Positions 16,582 through 24,974 of a stretch of 64,000 nucleotides of DNA are shown here, one piece after another (the stretch's first letter is position 1; each line of letters starts with the position of its first letter). Position numbers and translations under genes: made by a program. The DNA is from Aliiroseovarius sp. PrR006. Its GTDB lineage: Bacteria > Pseudomonadota > Alphaproteobacteria > Rhodobacterales > Rhodobacteraceae. The stretch spans positions 1,024,501-1,088,500 of the forward strand of contig NZ_JAAGOY010000007.1 in the NCBI RefSeq assembly GCF_010500215.1, given 5' to 3'. The notes beneath the pieces were generated by a model. That model searched no databases. It was not told the origin of the DNA and saw only the letters and a program-made list of their open reading frames with translations.

Positions 16582-17238
16582 TTATTCGCCCAGCTTCTCG
16601 TCCAAGATAGCCGCGAAGTCGACATAGCTCATGTTCGAGTATTTGGTGCCGTCGATGATGAATGTCGGGGTGCCCGTGATTTCGTCCGCACCAGCGTTCT
16701 GCTGATATGCAGCGACCATGCTGCGGGCCGAGTCTTCGTTCTGCAGGCAGGCATCCATCTGTTCGTCGGTCATTCCGGCGGTGCGGCCCAGTTTCTTCAG
16801 ATTGGCCACGATGGTGGTGGGGGACCCATCGGCGATCCAGTTTTTCTGACCACCGTAAATCAGGTCGGCCATACCAAAGTACCGCTCTTCGCCGCCACAG
16901 CGGGCGATCATGCCAGCCCAAAGACCAAACTGGTCGAAATAGACTTCGCGGTGGACGAACTTGATTTTGCCGGTGTCGATATAGTTCTGCTTCAGATTCT
17001 TGAATGCCCCTTCGTGGAAGTTCGCGCAGTGGGGGCAGGTAAACGAGGCGTATTCGATCACAGTAACCGGAGCGTTTTCATCGCCCAGAAACATATCAGC
17101 TGCTGGTTCGATTGCCGCGTCGTTGCTCTGTGCCTCGGCCACGGACACGCCGGGCAGAGAGCCGTTATTTTGCGTCATATAGAACGCGCCGCCAATGGCG
17201 ATCACGGCTGCGATCAGGATCGGAAGGATGCGATTCAT
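16582..17238 (-). CDS. DsbA-family thiol:disulfide oxidoreductase
   Basis: The 218-residue protein has an N-terminal membrane or signal segment (ILPILIAAVIAIGGAFYM), then a thioredoxin fold with CPHC (about residue 69) and the cis-proline region GTPTFIIDG. It belongs to the DsbA/Com1-like periplasmic group and would form or shuffle disulfides. It sits five bases downstream of the DciA gene on the same strand. Confidence 0.9.
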   Translation of the reverse strand: MNRILPILIAAVIAIGGAFYMTQNNGSLPGVSVAEAQSNDAAIEPAADMFLGDENAPVTVIEYASFTCPHCANFHEGAFKNLKQNYIDTGKIKFVHREVYFDQFGLWAGMIARCGGEERYFGMADLIYGGQKNWIADGSPTTIVANLKKLGRTAGMTDEQMDACLQNEDSARSMVAAYQQNAGADEITGTPTFIIDGTKYSNMSYVDFAAILDEKLGE

Positions 17239-17243
17239 CTGTT

Positions 17244-17762
17244 TTATGCCTTGTGTTTGTTTTTTGTTATGACGTTCCGCGCTAAAAGCTCTAGCGCAGA
17301 TCGAAGCCCGTCATCACCTATGTCCTTGGCCGCGTCTGTTGCGCGCGCCAGGACCTTGGGGTCAGGCGGAGTTTGTTTCTTCGGGGCGTGGGTGAACTGG
17401 GCCTGCCCCTCGGCAAAGCCCGTTGCCGCCGTTTGCGTAATCCGGATGCGCGAGATGGCGTTATAGCCATAGACCGCGTTCACCTTTTCGCGCAGCTGGT
17501 CCTTTTGCATATCCAGCATGGGCGCCTGCGCGCCGGTGGTCAGCACGGTCAGCGTCGCACCCATACCACCGCGCCCATAGGAAATGTCCACGGGGCGCGA
17601 GATTCCGGCCGTCGCCTCTCCCACGATTTCCGCCCAATGGGTCAGCACACGCGTCACCGCAAAGCCGCGGGTCTCGCTGGCTTTGCGAATCCGGGCCGAC
17701 AGCAGGGACGAGGTACGCTCGAAACCCTTCTTGCGGCGGGGGTATTTAGCGGGCTTTTCCAT
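17244..17762 (-). CDS. dciA: DUF721 / DciA-family protein
   Basis: The 172-residue protein contains the DUF721 pattern: a basic N-terminus, then VLTHWAEIVGEATAGISRPV and a repeat-rich LREKVNAVYGYNAISRIRITQ strand. DciA proteins help load the replicative helicase in bacteria that lack DnaC. A DciA with a DsbA-like gene just downstream is a pairing I associate with Rhodobacterales. The C-terminal 40 residues are basic and probably disordered. Confidence 0.8.
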   Translation of the reverse strand: MEKPAKYPRRKKGFERTSSLLSARIRKASETRGFAVTRVLTHWAEIVGEATAGISRPVDISYGRGGMGATLTVLTTGAQAPMLDMQKDQLREKVNAVYGYNAISRIRITQTAATGFAEGQAQFTHAPKKQTPPDPKVLARATDAAKDIGDDGLRSALELLARNVITKNKHKA

Positions 17763-17851
17763 CTGACAGATACGTGTGACTCGTTTCTTTTCGCTTATTC
17801 TAGGCGGTTCACTTTGCTATGCCAGAACAAACGACGGATAGGAGATAACAC

Positions 17852-18892
17852 GTGCGTGACGTGCCGAAAACTGCCGATCTTCTGGACTGGTACGATCGCC
17901 ATGCCCGCGATCTGCCGTGGCGCGTCAGCCCGGCCGACCGGGCGCAAGGTGTGGTACCGGATCCCTATGCCGTCTGGCTGTCCGAGATCATGTTGCAGCA
18001 GACCACCGTCGCCGCGGTAAGAGACTATTTCACCCGATTCATGTCCATTTGGCCTAAAGTTCAGGATTTGGCTGCGGCCGAGGATGAGCGGGTTATGGGC
18101 GAATGGGCCGGACTTGGATACTACGCACGGGCGCGAAATCTGTTAAAGTGCGCGCGCGAAGTTGCCGCGCTGGGTGCTTTTCCCACGACCCGCGATGGGC
18201 TTCAGGCGCTTCCGGGGATCGGGCCCTATACCTCTGCCGCGATCTCGGCAATTGCCTATGATTTGCCGGAAACGGTTGTGGATGGGAATGTCGAACGCGT
18301 CATGTCGCGGGTATTTCACGTTGAAACGCCTCTGCCGGATGCCAAGGGTGAGTTGACGCAACTGGCCGAAACGCTGACGCCGCAAGATCGGGCGGGCGAT
18401 TATGCCCAAGCCGTAATGGATCTGGGCGCTACTATCTGCACGCCAAAGTCGCCTGCTTGTGGCATTTGCCCTTGGAATAGAGACTGTTTGGCCCGGAAAT
18501 TTGGCGTTCAGGTCGAGCTTCCCAAGAAGAAGCCAAAGGCCAAGAAACCCACGCGGTACGGGGTGGCTTATCTGGCGCGAAATGAAGTGGGTGAATGGCT
18601 GATAGAGCGCCGGCCCGAGAAGGGCCTGCTTGGCGGCATGCTGGGTTGGCCCGGTGCGGATTGGGGTGATGTTGCCGTCGAGCAGCCCCCATTTGACACC
18701 GATTGGCAGGATCCCGGCGTGGAAGTTCGGCACGTTTTTACGCATTTCAACCTACATCTCTCACTGCAGGTTGTGCAGACAGAAGGCCAAGTTCAGCCGA
18801 AACAGGGTCGATTTATGGACGTCAAACGCTCGGATCTGCCGACCGTGATGCGCAAGGCCTTTGACGTGGCGACAACGCATCTGTCGCATTGA
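17852..18892 (+). CDS. mutY: A/G-specific adenine glycosylase MutY
   Basis: The 346-residue protein has the HhH-GPD glycosylase fold: the catalytic Glu in WLSEIMLQQTTV (about residue 45), the helix-hairpin-helix LPGIGPYTSAAI, the catalytic Asp in VVDGNVERVMSRV, and a 4Fe-4S loop CGICPWNRDC. A Nudix-like C-terminal domain (YLARNEVGEWLIERRP to the end) recognises 8-oxoguanine. It removes adenine mispaired with 8-oxoG. The start is GTG at 17852 with GGAG upstream. It is divergent from the DciA gene. Confidence 0.95.
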   Translation: MRDVPKTADLLDWYDRHARDLPWRVSPADRAQGVVPDPYAVWLSEIMLQQTTVAAVRDYFTRFMSIWPKVQDLAAAEDERVMGEWAGLGYYARARNLLKCAREVAALGAFPTTRDGLQALPGIGPYTSAAISAIAYDLPETVVDGNVERVMSRVFHVETPLPDAKGELTQLAETLTPQDRAGDYAQAVMDLGATICTPKSPACGICPWNRDCLARKFGVQVELPKKKPKAKKPTRYGVAYLARNEVGEWLIERRPEKGLLGGMLGWPGADWGDVAVEQPPFDTDWQDPGVEVRHVFTHFNLHLSLQVVQTEGQVQPKQGRFMDVKRSDLPTVMRKAFDVATTHLSH

Positions 18893-18941
18893 GCGGACGC
18901 GGATTCGCCGCTAGTCTTCGCGTGTACAGAAGGACCAAACC

Positions 18942-20081
18942 ATGCTTCCTGCGTCCAAGATCTCGCGCTTTCGCAACGCTGCGCCCTTTGGCATTTCGAT
19001 CGCTCTGCCTCTGTTGGTGATTGCCGCCGTAACGCAGGGCGGATGGTATTTGTTGCTGCCGCCGCTGGGCACATGGTGGCTTTACACCATTCTTGACGCG
19101 ATTACCGGGCGCTACACCGAGAACGCGGACCCGATGATCGAGGACGCGGATCTGTTCTGGTATCGCCTGATCACCATGATCTGGTTCCCGATTCAGTTCG
19201 TGATGATCTATGGTATGATCTGGTACGTCACGGGGGCCGAGCACCTGTCGATGGCCGAAAAATTCGGCGCATTCTTTGGCGTTGGCGTGCTGTCCGGCAC
19301 CGTGGGGATCGTCTATAGCCACGAGCTGATGCACCAATCCAACCGGTTCGAGCGTTGGTTGGGCGACCTATTGTTGGCCTCCGTGCTCTACAGCCATTTC
19401 CGCACTGAACATCTGCTGGTCCACCACCCCCATGTTGGCACCACCCGTGATGCGGTGACTGCGCGATACAACGAAGGCTTCCACCGCTTTTTCTTTCGAG
19501 TGCTGATCGAGGCACCGATTTCGGCGTGGAGGGCGGAAAAAGCGATGCTGGCCCGGCGAGGATTGTCGGCCTTTGATCGCGCCAACCCGTTCTGGCGCTA
19601 TGGCACGCTGCAGTTCGTGGCGATCATTCTGGCGGTCTGGATCGGCGGCTGGATGGGTCTTGCGCTGTTTGCGTTTCAGGCGTTTGTCGCTGTCTGGCAG
19701 TTGGAGTTGGTGAATTACGTTGAGCATTACGGCCTGACCCGCAAACATTTGGGCGACGGGAAATACGAACGCGTGATGCCGCATCACAGCTGGAACGCGG
19801 ATCACAAGGCGTCGAATTGGCTGTTGATCAATCTTCAGCGCCACTCGGACCATCACTATAAACCGGCCAGACGCTTCCCGCTGTTGCAGACCTATCCCGA
19901 TAGCGAGGCACCGCAACTGCCCCATGGCTATCCGATTATGACGATGGCGGCGTTGGTCCCACCCGTCTGGCGACGCGTGATGAACCCGCGTGTGCGCGCG
20001 TGGCGCAAGCAATACTATCCAGAGGTGACTGATTGGAACGCCTACAAGACGGGCGCTCTGCCGCCGCCGGTGATCCGTTAG
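18942..20081 (+). CDS. alkB: Alkane 1-monooxygenase AlkB
   Basis: The 379-residue membrane protein has the histidine motifs of the AlkB di-iron hydroxylases: HELMHQ (about residue 127), EHLLVHHPHVGT, NYVEHYGLTR and LQRHSDHHY, with paired hydrophobic helices between them. The family hydroxylates the terminal carbon of medium-chain alkanes using rubredoxin electrons; no rubredoxin gene is adjacent. The ATG follows AAGGACC. The stop overlaps that of the convergent GST gene by four bases. Confidence 0.92.
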   Translation: MLPASKISRFRNAAPFGISIALPLLVIAAVTQGGWYLLLPPLGTWWLYTILDAITGRYTENADPMIEDADLFWYRLITMIWFPIQFVMIYGMIWYVTGAEHLSMAEKFGAFFGVGVLSGTVGIVYSHELMHQSNRFERWLGDLLLASVLYSHFRTEHLLVHHPHVGTTRDAVTARYNEGFHRFFFRVLIEAPISAWRAEKAMLARRGLSAFDRANPFWRYGTLQFVAIILAVWIGGWMGLALFAFQAFVAVWQLELVNYVEHYGLTRKHLGDGKYERVMPHHSWNADHKASNWLLINLQRHSDHHYKPARRFPLLQTYPDSEAPQLPHGYPIMTMAALVPPVWRRVMNPRVRAWRKQYYPEVTDWNAYKTGALPPPVIR

Positions 20082-20701
20082 GGGAACATCAAGGGCGTGC
20101 CACCTTCCGTCCAAACAGTGTTCTTTTTCATTACGAAGGACAGGCGGTCACTGGCCAAAAACGTTTCTAACCAAGCCAAAACGTTAGGTGTGGCCTCGCT
20201 GTCAAAGCGCGCTTTGTCGATATTCGCAAACTGACGGACGAAGGGCAGGATGGCCAGATCCGCCAGCGTCGGGCGAGCGCCAAACAACCATCCCTCAGCC
20301 AGTTGATCTTCCAGCGCACCAAGCATCTCCATCGCTTCGGCCCGCGTCTTTTCTGGATCACTGTCGGGATGGCGCACCGCGTATTTCGTTAGGTCCAACG
20401 CGCGCTTGAAGGGGCCGTCGAAGCGATCGATCAGGGTGTGCCCTGCTTCGGGCATGTCCAGCAATCCCTCTGGGTCGGATTGCGTCAAAGCCCATGTCAT
20501 CACGTCCAGACTTTCGTCCAAAACCCCTGAATTAGAGACTAAACATGGCACCGTCGCGCTGGGCGAGGCGACCAGAAACGCAGCCGGTTTGTCACGCAAC
20601 AGGATCTCGCGCAGTTCGACGGGAACGCCGGCGCTGGCAAGCGCCAGACGGGCGCGGATCGCATAAGGGCAGCGGCGGAAAGAATAAAGGATCGCGGTCA
20701 T
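20078..20701 (-). CDS. Glutathione S-transferase family protein
   Basis: The 207-residue protein has a thioredoxin-like N-terminal GST domain with LYSFRRCPYAIRARLALA (the CPY motif resembles the active site of GrxB/omega-type GSTs) and the SATVPCL cis-proline strand, then an all-helical C-terminal domain with TLADLAILPFVRQFA. It probably acts in glutathione-linked thiol exchange; the substrate is unknown. I chose the ATG at 20701, preceded by GGGGG, over an upstream TTG. Confidence 0.85.
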   Translation of the reverse strand: MTAILYSFRRCPYAIRARLALASAGVPVELREILLRDKPAAFLVASPSATVPCLVSNSGVLDESLDVMTWALTQSDPEGLLDMPEAGHTLIDRFDGPFKRALDLTKYAVRHPDSDPEKTRAEAMEMLGALEDQLAEGWLFGARPTLADLAILPFVRQFANIDKARFDSEATPNVLAWLETFLASDRLSFVMKKNTVWTEGGTPLMFP

Positions 20702-20713
20702 GCCCCCAGAAAG

Positions 20714-20746
20714 CAAAAAAAACCCTGCCTAACAAGTAGGCAGGGT
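20714..20746 (-). terminator. Intrinsic terminator of ccrM
   Basis: On the minus strand the hairpin ACCCTGCCT (20746-20738) / AGGCAGGGT (20730-20722) has a nine-base perfect stem and seven-base loop, followed by a run of eight T's (20721-20714). It lies 107 bases after ccrM and just before the GST start. Confidence 0.9.
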
Positions 20747-20852
20747 CAGTCAGGTTGTGCTGTGGCGGCGGGCCACAGGCACAGGCGGTACCTGATGATG
20801 CGGGCGCGTCTGTCGCGCGCCACGCAAATTCTGTTGTGTAAGGAGGTCTGGC

Positions 20853-21983
<1,131 letters not shown>

Positions 21984-22027
21984 CTATCAGCGGCGTGTTT
22001 TCACGCTCGTTTTGATGAGAACAGGAT

Positions 22028-22066
22028 GAGTCAAAGTGGATTCGCCGTCAAATTCTTTTTTGAATC
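22028..22066. promoter_or_regulatory. Cluster of three GANTC methylation sites upstream of ccrM
   Basis: GAGTC at 22028-22032, GATTC at 22039-22043 and GAATC at 22062-22066 all fit GANTC and lie in the ccrM promoter region. CcrM would methylate them, which suggests feedback on its own transcription, as known for the Caulobacter ccrM promoter. Confidence 0.6.
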
Positions 22067-22079
22067 AGCAACTTACATT

Positions 22080-22703
22080 TTACTGTTGATACAAGATATT
22101 GTGTACCGGTTTGAACGAACGTCTATGGTGTGGGGTTACACCAAGATTTTGCAGCGCCAACCTGTGGCTTTTTGACGGGTATCCGGCGTTCGTCTCCCAG
22201 CCATAGCCGGGGAACTGTTGCGCCAAATCCACCATGATCCGATCGCGGGCAATTTTCGCCACGATGGATGCGGCGGAAATCGACACCGACCGTGCATCGC
22301 CTTTCACGATGGTTTCGGACGGGCCGTTCAACCCGCGCGGGGTCTGGTTTCCGTCGATCAGCAAATAGTCCGCCTGTTGCGACAGACCTGCCACCGCGCG
22401 CTCCATCGCAAGATGGCTGGCGCGCAGGATGTTCAGTTCGTCGATCTCTTCGACCGATGCATGGGCGATGCACACGCAGGCCTTTTCATGGATCGCATCC
22501 CACAGCGCCTCGCGCCGTTTTGCGGACAGCTTCTTGGAATCGTTTAACCCTTCCGGGATGTCATCGGGGTTCAGGATCACGGCGGCAGCGGTGACGGGAC
22601 CGGCGAGCGGGCCGCGCCCGACCTCGTCCACGCCGGCGATATGACGAAAACCACGGGTCATCGCGGCGGCTTCAAAGCTGAAATCTGGAACAGTCTTGGT
22701 CAT
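22080..22703 (-). CDS. rnhB: Ribonuclease HII
   Basis: The 207-residue protein has the RNase HII signature HIAGVDEVGRGPLAGPV with the first catalytic Asp-Glu pair, then NDSKKLSAKRRE, and the later acidic residues in LIDGN and VDLAQQFPGYGWETNAGYP. It removes RNA from RNA-DNA hybrids. I chose ATG 22703 (MTKTVPDF); a longer frame reaching 22841 would run through the upstream terminator hairpin. It is followed by ccrM on the same strand. Confidence 0.94.
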   Translation of the reverse strand: MTKTVPDFSFEAAAMTRGFRHIAGVDEVGRGPLAGPVTAAAVILNPDDIPEGLNDSKKLSAKRREALWDAIHEKACVCIAHASVEEIDELNILRASHLAMERAVAGLSQQADYLLIDGNQTPRGLNGPSETIVKGDARSVSISAASIVAKIARDRIMVDLAQQFPGYGWETNAGYPSKSHRLALQNLGVTPHHRRSFKPVHNILYQQ

Positions 22704-22738
22704 ATATATGGCCTGACCCAATCCGGCCTGCCTCGCAA

Positions 22739-22768
22739 GTAAAAAGGGCAGAGGCCGAAGCCTCTGCC
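22739..22768 (-). terminator. Intrinsic terminator downstream of the small basic secreted protein gene
   Basis: On the minus strand GGCAGAGGC / GCCTCTGCC forms a nine-base stem closed by a TTCG loop, followed by CTTTTT (22746-22741). It separates the 22822-23304 gene from rnhB. Confidence 0.85.
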
Positions 22769-22821
22769 AAGTTGAACGGCGCGTAAAGTGTAAGGGACCG
22801 CTACGCCGCTGCTCGATATAC

Positions 22822-23304
22822 TTAGTAGCGATGTACGACACGGTAGCCGCGTTTGCTGAGGCATGCGGGCTTGAACACCTTGCGGTTGACGTAGATGCCT
22901 TTGCGGTTCTTCACGATCAGATCGCGCTTACAGGTGCGGGGCAGATCACTGGCGTATTTGAAGTTTTTCTCTAGGCAGCGTTTGCCGAACATGACCTTGC
23001 GGCCGGTTTGCGTGCGGAATTCGCGCAGACAGCGTTCCGGCAGGGCTTTGCGTTTGCTGATACGGTGCGGGTAGGCCGGTTTATGGGGGCGCGAGGCATG
23101 CCCATAGGAGTACGAGGGTTTGTCGTCACCCTCGGACAGCAAGACGCCAAGCGTGACCAGGCCCAGAAGCGCAGCGATGATGGCAGCGGTGTCATCACCA
23201 TCCGTGGCGTCGCGCGCTTGAACGGGTGAAGCGGCCAACGTCGCCGCGACAGCAGCGCTAAGAACGAGTTTTATCAAAGAGCGGGGCATTGAATTCGGGA
23301 TCAT
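22822..23304 (-). CDS. Secreted basic protein of unknown function
   Basis: I do not recognise a family. The 160-residue product starts with a signal peptide (LIKLVLSAAVAATLAASPVQA), followed by an acidic patch and a second hydrophobic stretch (AAIIAALLGLVTLGVLL) that may anchor it, then a strongly basic domain with four cysteines (ERCLRE, KRCLEK, RTCKRD, PACLSK) that could form two disulfides. The ATG at 23304 follows a good AGGAGGG. It ends in its own terminator. Confidence 0.7.
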   Translation of the reverse strand: MIPNSMPRSLIKLVLSAAVAATLAASPVQARDATDGDDTAAIIAALLGLVTLGVLLSEGDDKPSYSYGHASRPHKPAYPHRISKRKALPERCLREFRTQTGRKVMFGKRCLEKNFKYASDLPRTCKRDLIVKNRKGIYVNRKVFKPACLSKRGYRVVHRY

Positions 23305-23468
23305 CGGACCCTCCTGTCTGTTGGATCGGTGCGGCAGGCGCTTGTCATGTCCCCAACATGCGGATCCCCCTGAAAGACAGGCAATAACGGGGCAGTGTTA
23401 TCCCCTATCAGTGCGTTCAGACCGGGTTTGTTATTGAATAACCAGCCCCCGCGCCGCATGGTCGACGC

Positions 23469-23756
23469 ATGATGAAACGTACCGCTCTTACTTTACTTCT
23501 TGTCGCCATGGCATCGACGGCTCAGGCCGCGTGCTATGCGGATTACAAGGCCAAACGGGATAACCCGCTAAAGCTTCACTATGGTGTGATTGAGCTGTCG
23601 GATAGCGTCTGCGATAATCGCAAGGCTGCAAATCGGCAGATAAGTGACCGGTTGGAGGCCAATGGCTGGTCCCTTCTGAAAGTCCAATCCATATTCGACG
23701 CCACAGGTCTTGAGGAAAGGAAAGAAAGTGCCGGAAAATTCTTCCTTCGCTACTGA
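23469..23756 (+). CDS. Small secreted protein of unknown function
   Basis: The 95-residue product has a clear signal peptide (MMKRTALTLLLVAMASTAQA) and a mature part of about 75 residues with two cysteines and the segment HYGVIELSDSVCDNRKAAN. I do not recognise the family. Its 3' end overlaps the membrane winged-helix gene by 29 bases if that gene starts at the GTG, so the two are probably coupled; it may be a periplasmic partner or sensor input. Confidence 0.65.
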   Translation: MMKRTALTLLLVAMASTAQAACYADYKAKRDNPLKLHYGVIELSDSVCDNRKAANRQISDRLEANGWSLLKVQSIFDATGLEERKESAGKFFLRY

Positions 23757-24432
23757 TGCGCTGAAGCGCTCGAATCGCGTGGTTGTCATTGGGATTGCAG
23801 CGATCGTTGCGATTCTGCTGGTGGCGGCCGTGTTCCTGTTCATGACCTTGCCGGACGCGAATGCTTTTAACGCGCGGGTTGAACAGATCTTCGTGGAGAA
23901 TGACGCGCTGAATTCTGGGGCCGAGATCAAGCTGCTTGAGATTCTGGCCCAGTCAGGCACATCATTTGCCGATACGTTGACCAGCTATCGCATGGTGATT
24001 TTCGTGCTGCTGATCTTTGCCGCAGCGCTTTTGGTGGCGGCGCTTGTGTTTCTTTTGACCATTTTTGGTCTGAACCGCCGCATGAGCGAGATCGAGCGCG
24101 CGGGAATTCAGGTGAACTCGCTTCTGATCAGCCGCGAGGAACGCACCGTGTATCTGAACAACATGGAGTTCTCGCTGACCGAGGCGGCCATCGAAACCCT
24201 GTCTGCATTGGCCGAAGCGCGTATGGACGAGGATGTTTTGTCTGGCTCGCAGCTTGAGGGGCTGATTTCGGGGCGTGATCCGTCCGAGTGCGACGAGGCC
24301 GCTGGCGCCACCCGTATCAAGCGCCTGCGCGACGCGTTGGGCAACCAGCTGATGAGCGAGCTTCTGGTGAAAACCATCGCCCGCCGCGGCTATATGCTGT
24401 CGATTGATAAGGATGTCATTCGGATGATCTGA
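23728..24432 (+). CDS. Membrane-anchored winged-helix protein (OmpR-type DNA-binding fold at the C-terminus)
   Basis: The 234-residue product has two transmembrane helices (about residues 16-39 and 88-113 from the GTG) around a periplasmic loop of about 45 residues. A cytosolic C-terminal domain follows with the pattern of OmpR/PhoB winged helices: FSLTEAAIETLSALAEA, SGSQLEGLISG, IKRLRDALGN and IARRGYMLSID. This is the reverse order of ToxR/CadC, where the DNA-binding domain is N-terminal. The GTG at 23728 follows AGGAAAGGAAAG; a TTG at 23710 is less likely. Target genes are unknown. Confidence 0.7.
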   Translation: MPENSSFATDALKRSNRVVVIGIAAIVAILLVAAVFLFMTLPDANAFNARVEQIFVENDALNSGAEIKLLEILAQSGTSFADTLTSYRMVIFVLLIFAAALLVAALVFLLTIFGLNRRMSEIERAGIQVNSLLISREERTVYLNNMEFSLTEAAIETLSALAEARMDEDVLSGSQLEGLISGRDPSECDEAAGATRIKRLRDALGNQLMSELLVKTIARRGYMLSIDKDVIRMI

Positions 24433-24668
24433 CGCGCGCTGCTTGCCTGCCCTGGCAATTTATTTCCCGTTGTCCTCTGAACTGGTCGGCCCGTTTCGGT
24501 GTCGACCTGTTCTTCTTCTGCGGGACGCCGGGTTTCGCAAGTGGGGCGAGAGTGTGTCTAAATGGCGGCAGAAAGTTGGGCTTGAAGGCGCATTTTTAGT
24601 AAGCTGCAGAGCGCAACCTGAATTTAATACCCGCGTGGTTGGGCAGAAAATTTATTAGGAGGGGAATT

Positions 24669-24863
24669 ATGATTTCAAAAATCCCAAGTCTTTTCGTGGC
24701 ACTTTTAGCTGCTGTTTTGATGGTGCCAGCAAACCTTCATGCAGCCGATCCGGGTTGCATATCTAACTGTGGCGATGGTGGCGGCGGTGGAACCGGAGAT
24801 GGCGACGGTAACGGCGGCGATGGCGTGCCCGGCAAATCGGACATCGACGACCACGACCGCTGA
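24669..24863 (+). CDS. Small secreted Gly/Asp-rich peptide
   Basis: The 64-residue product follows a strong AGGAGGGG at the right distance. It has a signal peptide (IPSLFVALLAAVLMVPANLHA) and a mature part of about 39 residues made mostly of Gly and Asp with two cysteines (GCISNCGDGGGGGTGDGDGN). I do not recognise a family. The composition suggests a flexible, perhaps metal-binding extracellular peptide. A strong bidirectional hairpin follows 50 bases later. The 236 bases upstream (24433-24668) hold no other convincing gene. Confidence 0.6.
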   Translation: MISKIPSLFVALLAAVLMVPANLHAADPGCISNCGDGGGGGTGDGDGNGGDGVPGKSDIDDHDR

Positions 24864-24912
24864 TATCTTGTGTCCCTAACTAAGGGCTAGGATAAGGCGA
24901 CCAGAAAAGCTT

Positions 24913-24943
24913 AGCCCGGCAGAAGGACCTCTTCTGCCGGGCT
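24913..24943. terminator. Bidirectional hairpin between two convergent genes
   Basis: AGCCCGGCAGAAG (24913-24925) pairs perfectly over 13 bases with CTTCTGCCGGGCT (24931-24943). On the plus strand it is followed by ATTTCGTT, on the minus strand by AAGCTTTTCT, so it probably ends both the small peptide gene and the DUF2125 gene. Confidence 0.8.
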
Positions 24944-24974
24944 ATTTCGTTGCAACAGAATATAGGTGCGAAGC

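Noticed and set aside
24443-24658. Short reading frame after the membrane winged-helix gene
   Set aside because: It has no ribosome site, no signal or motif, and ends in the leader of the next gene.
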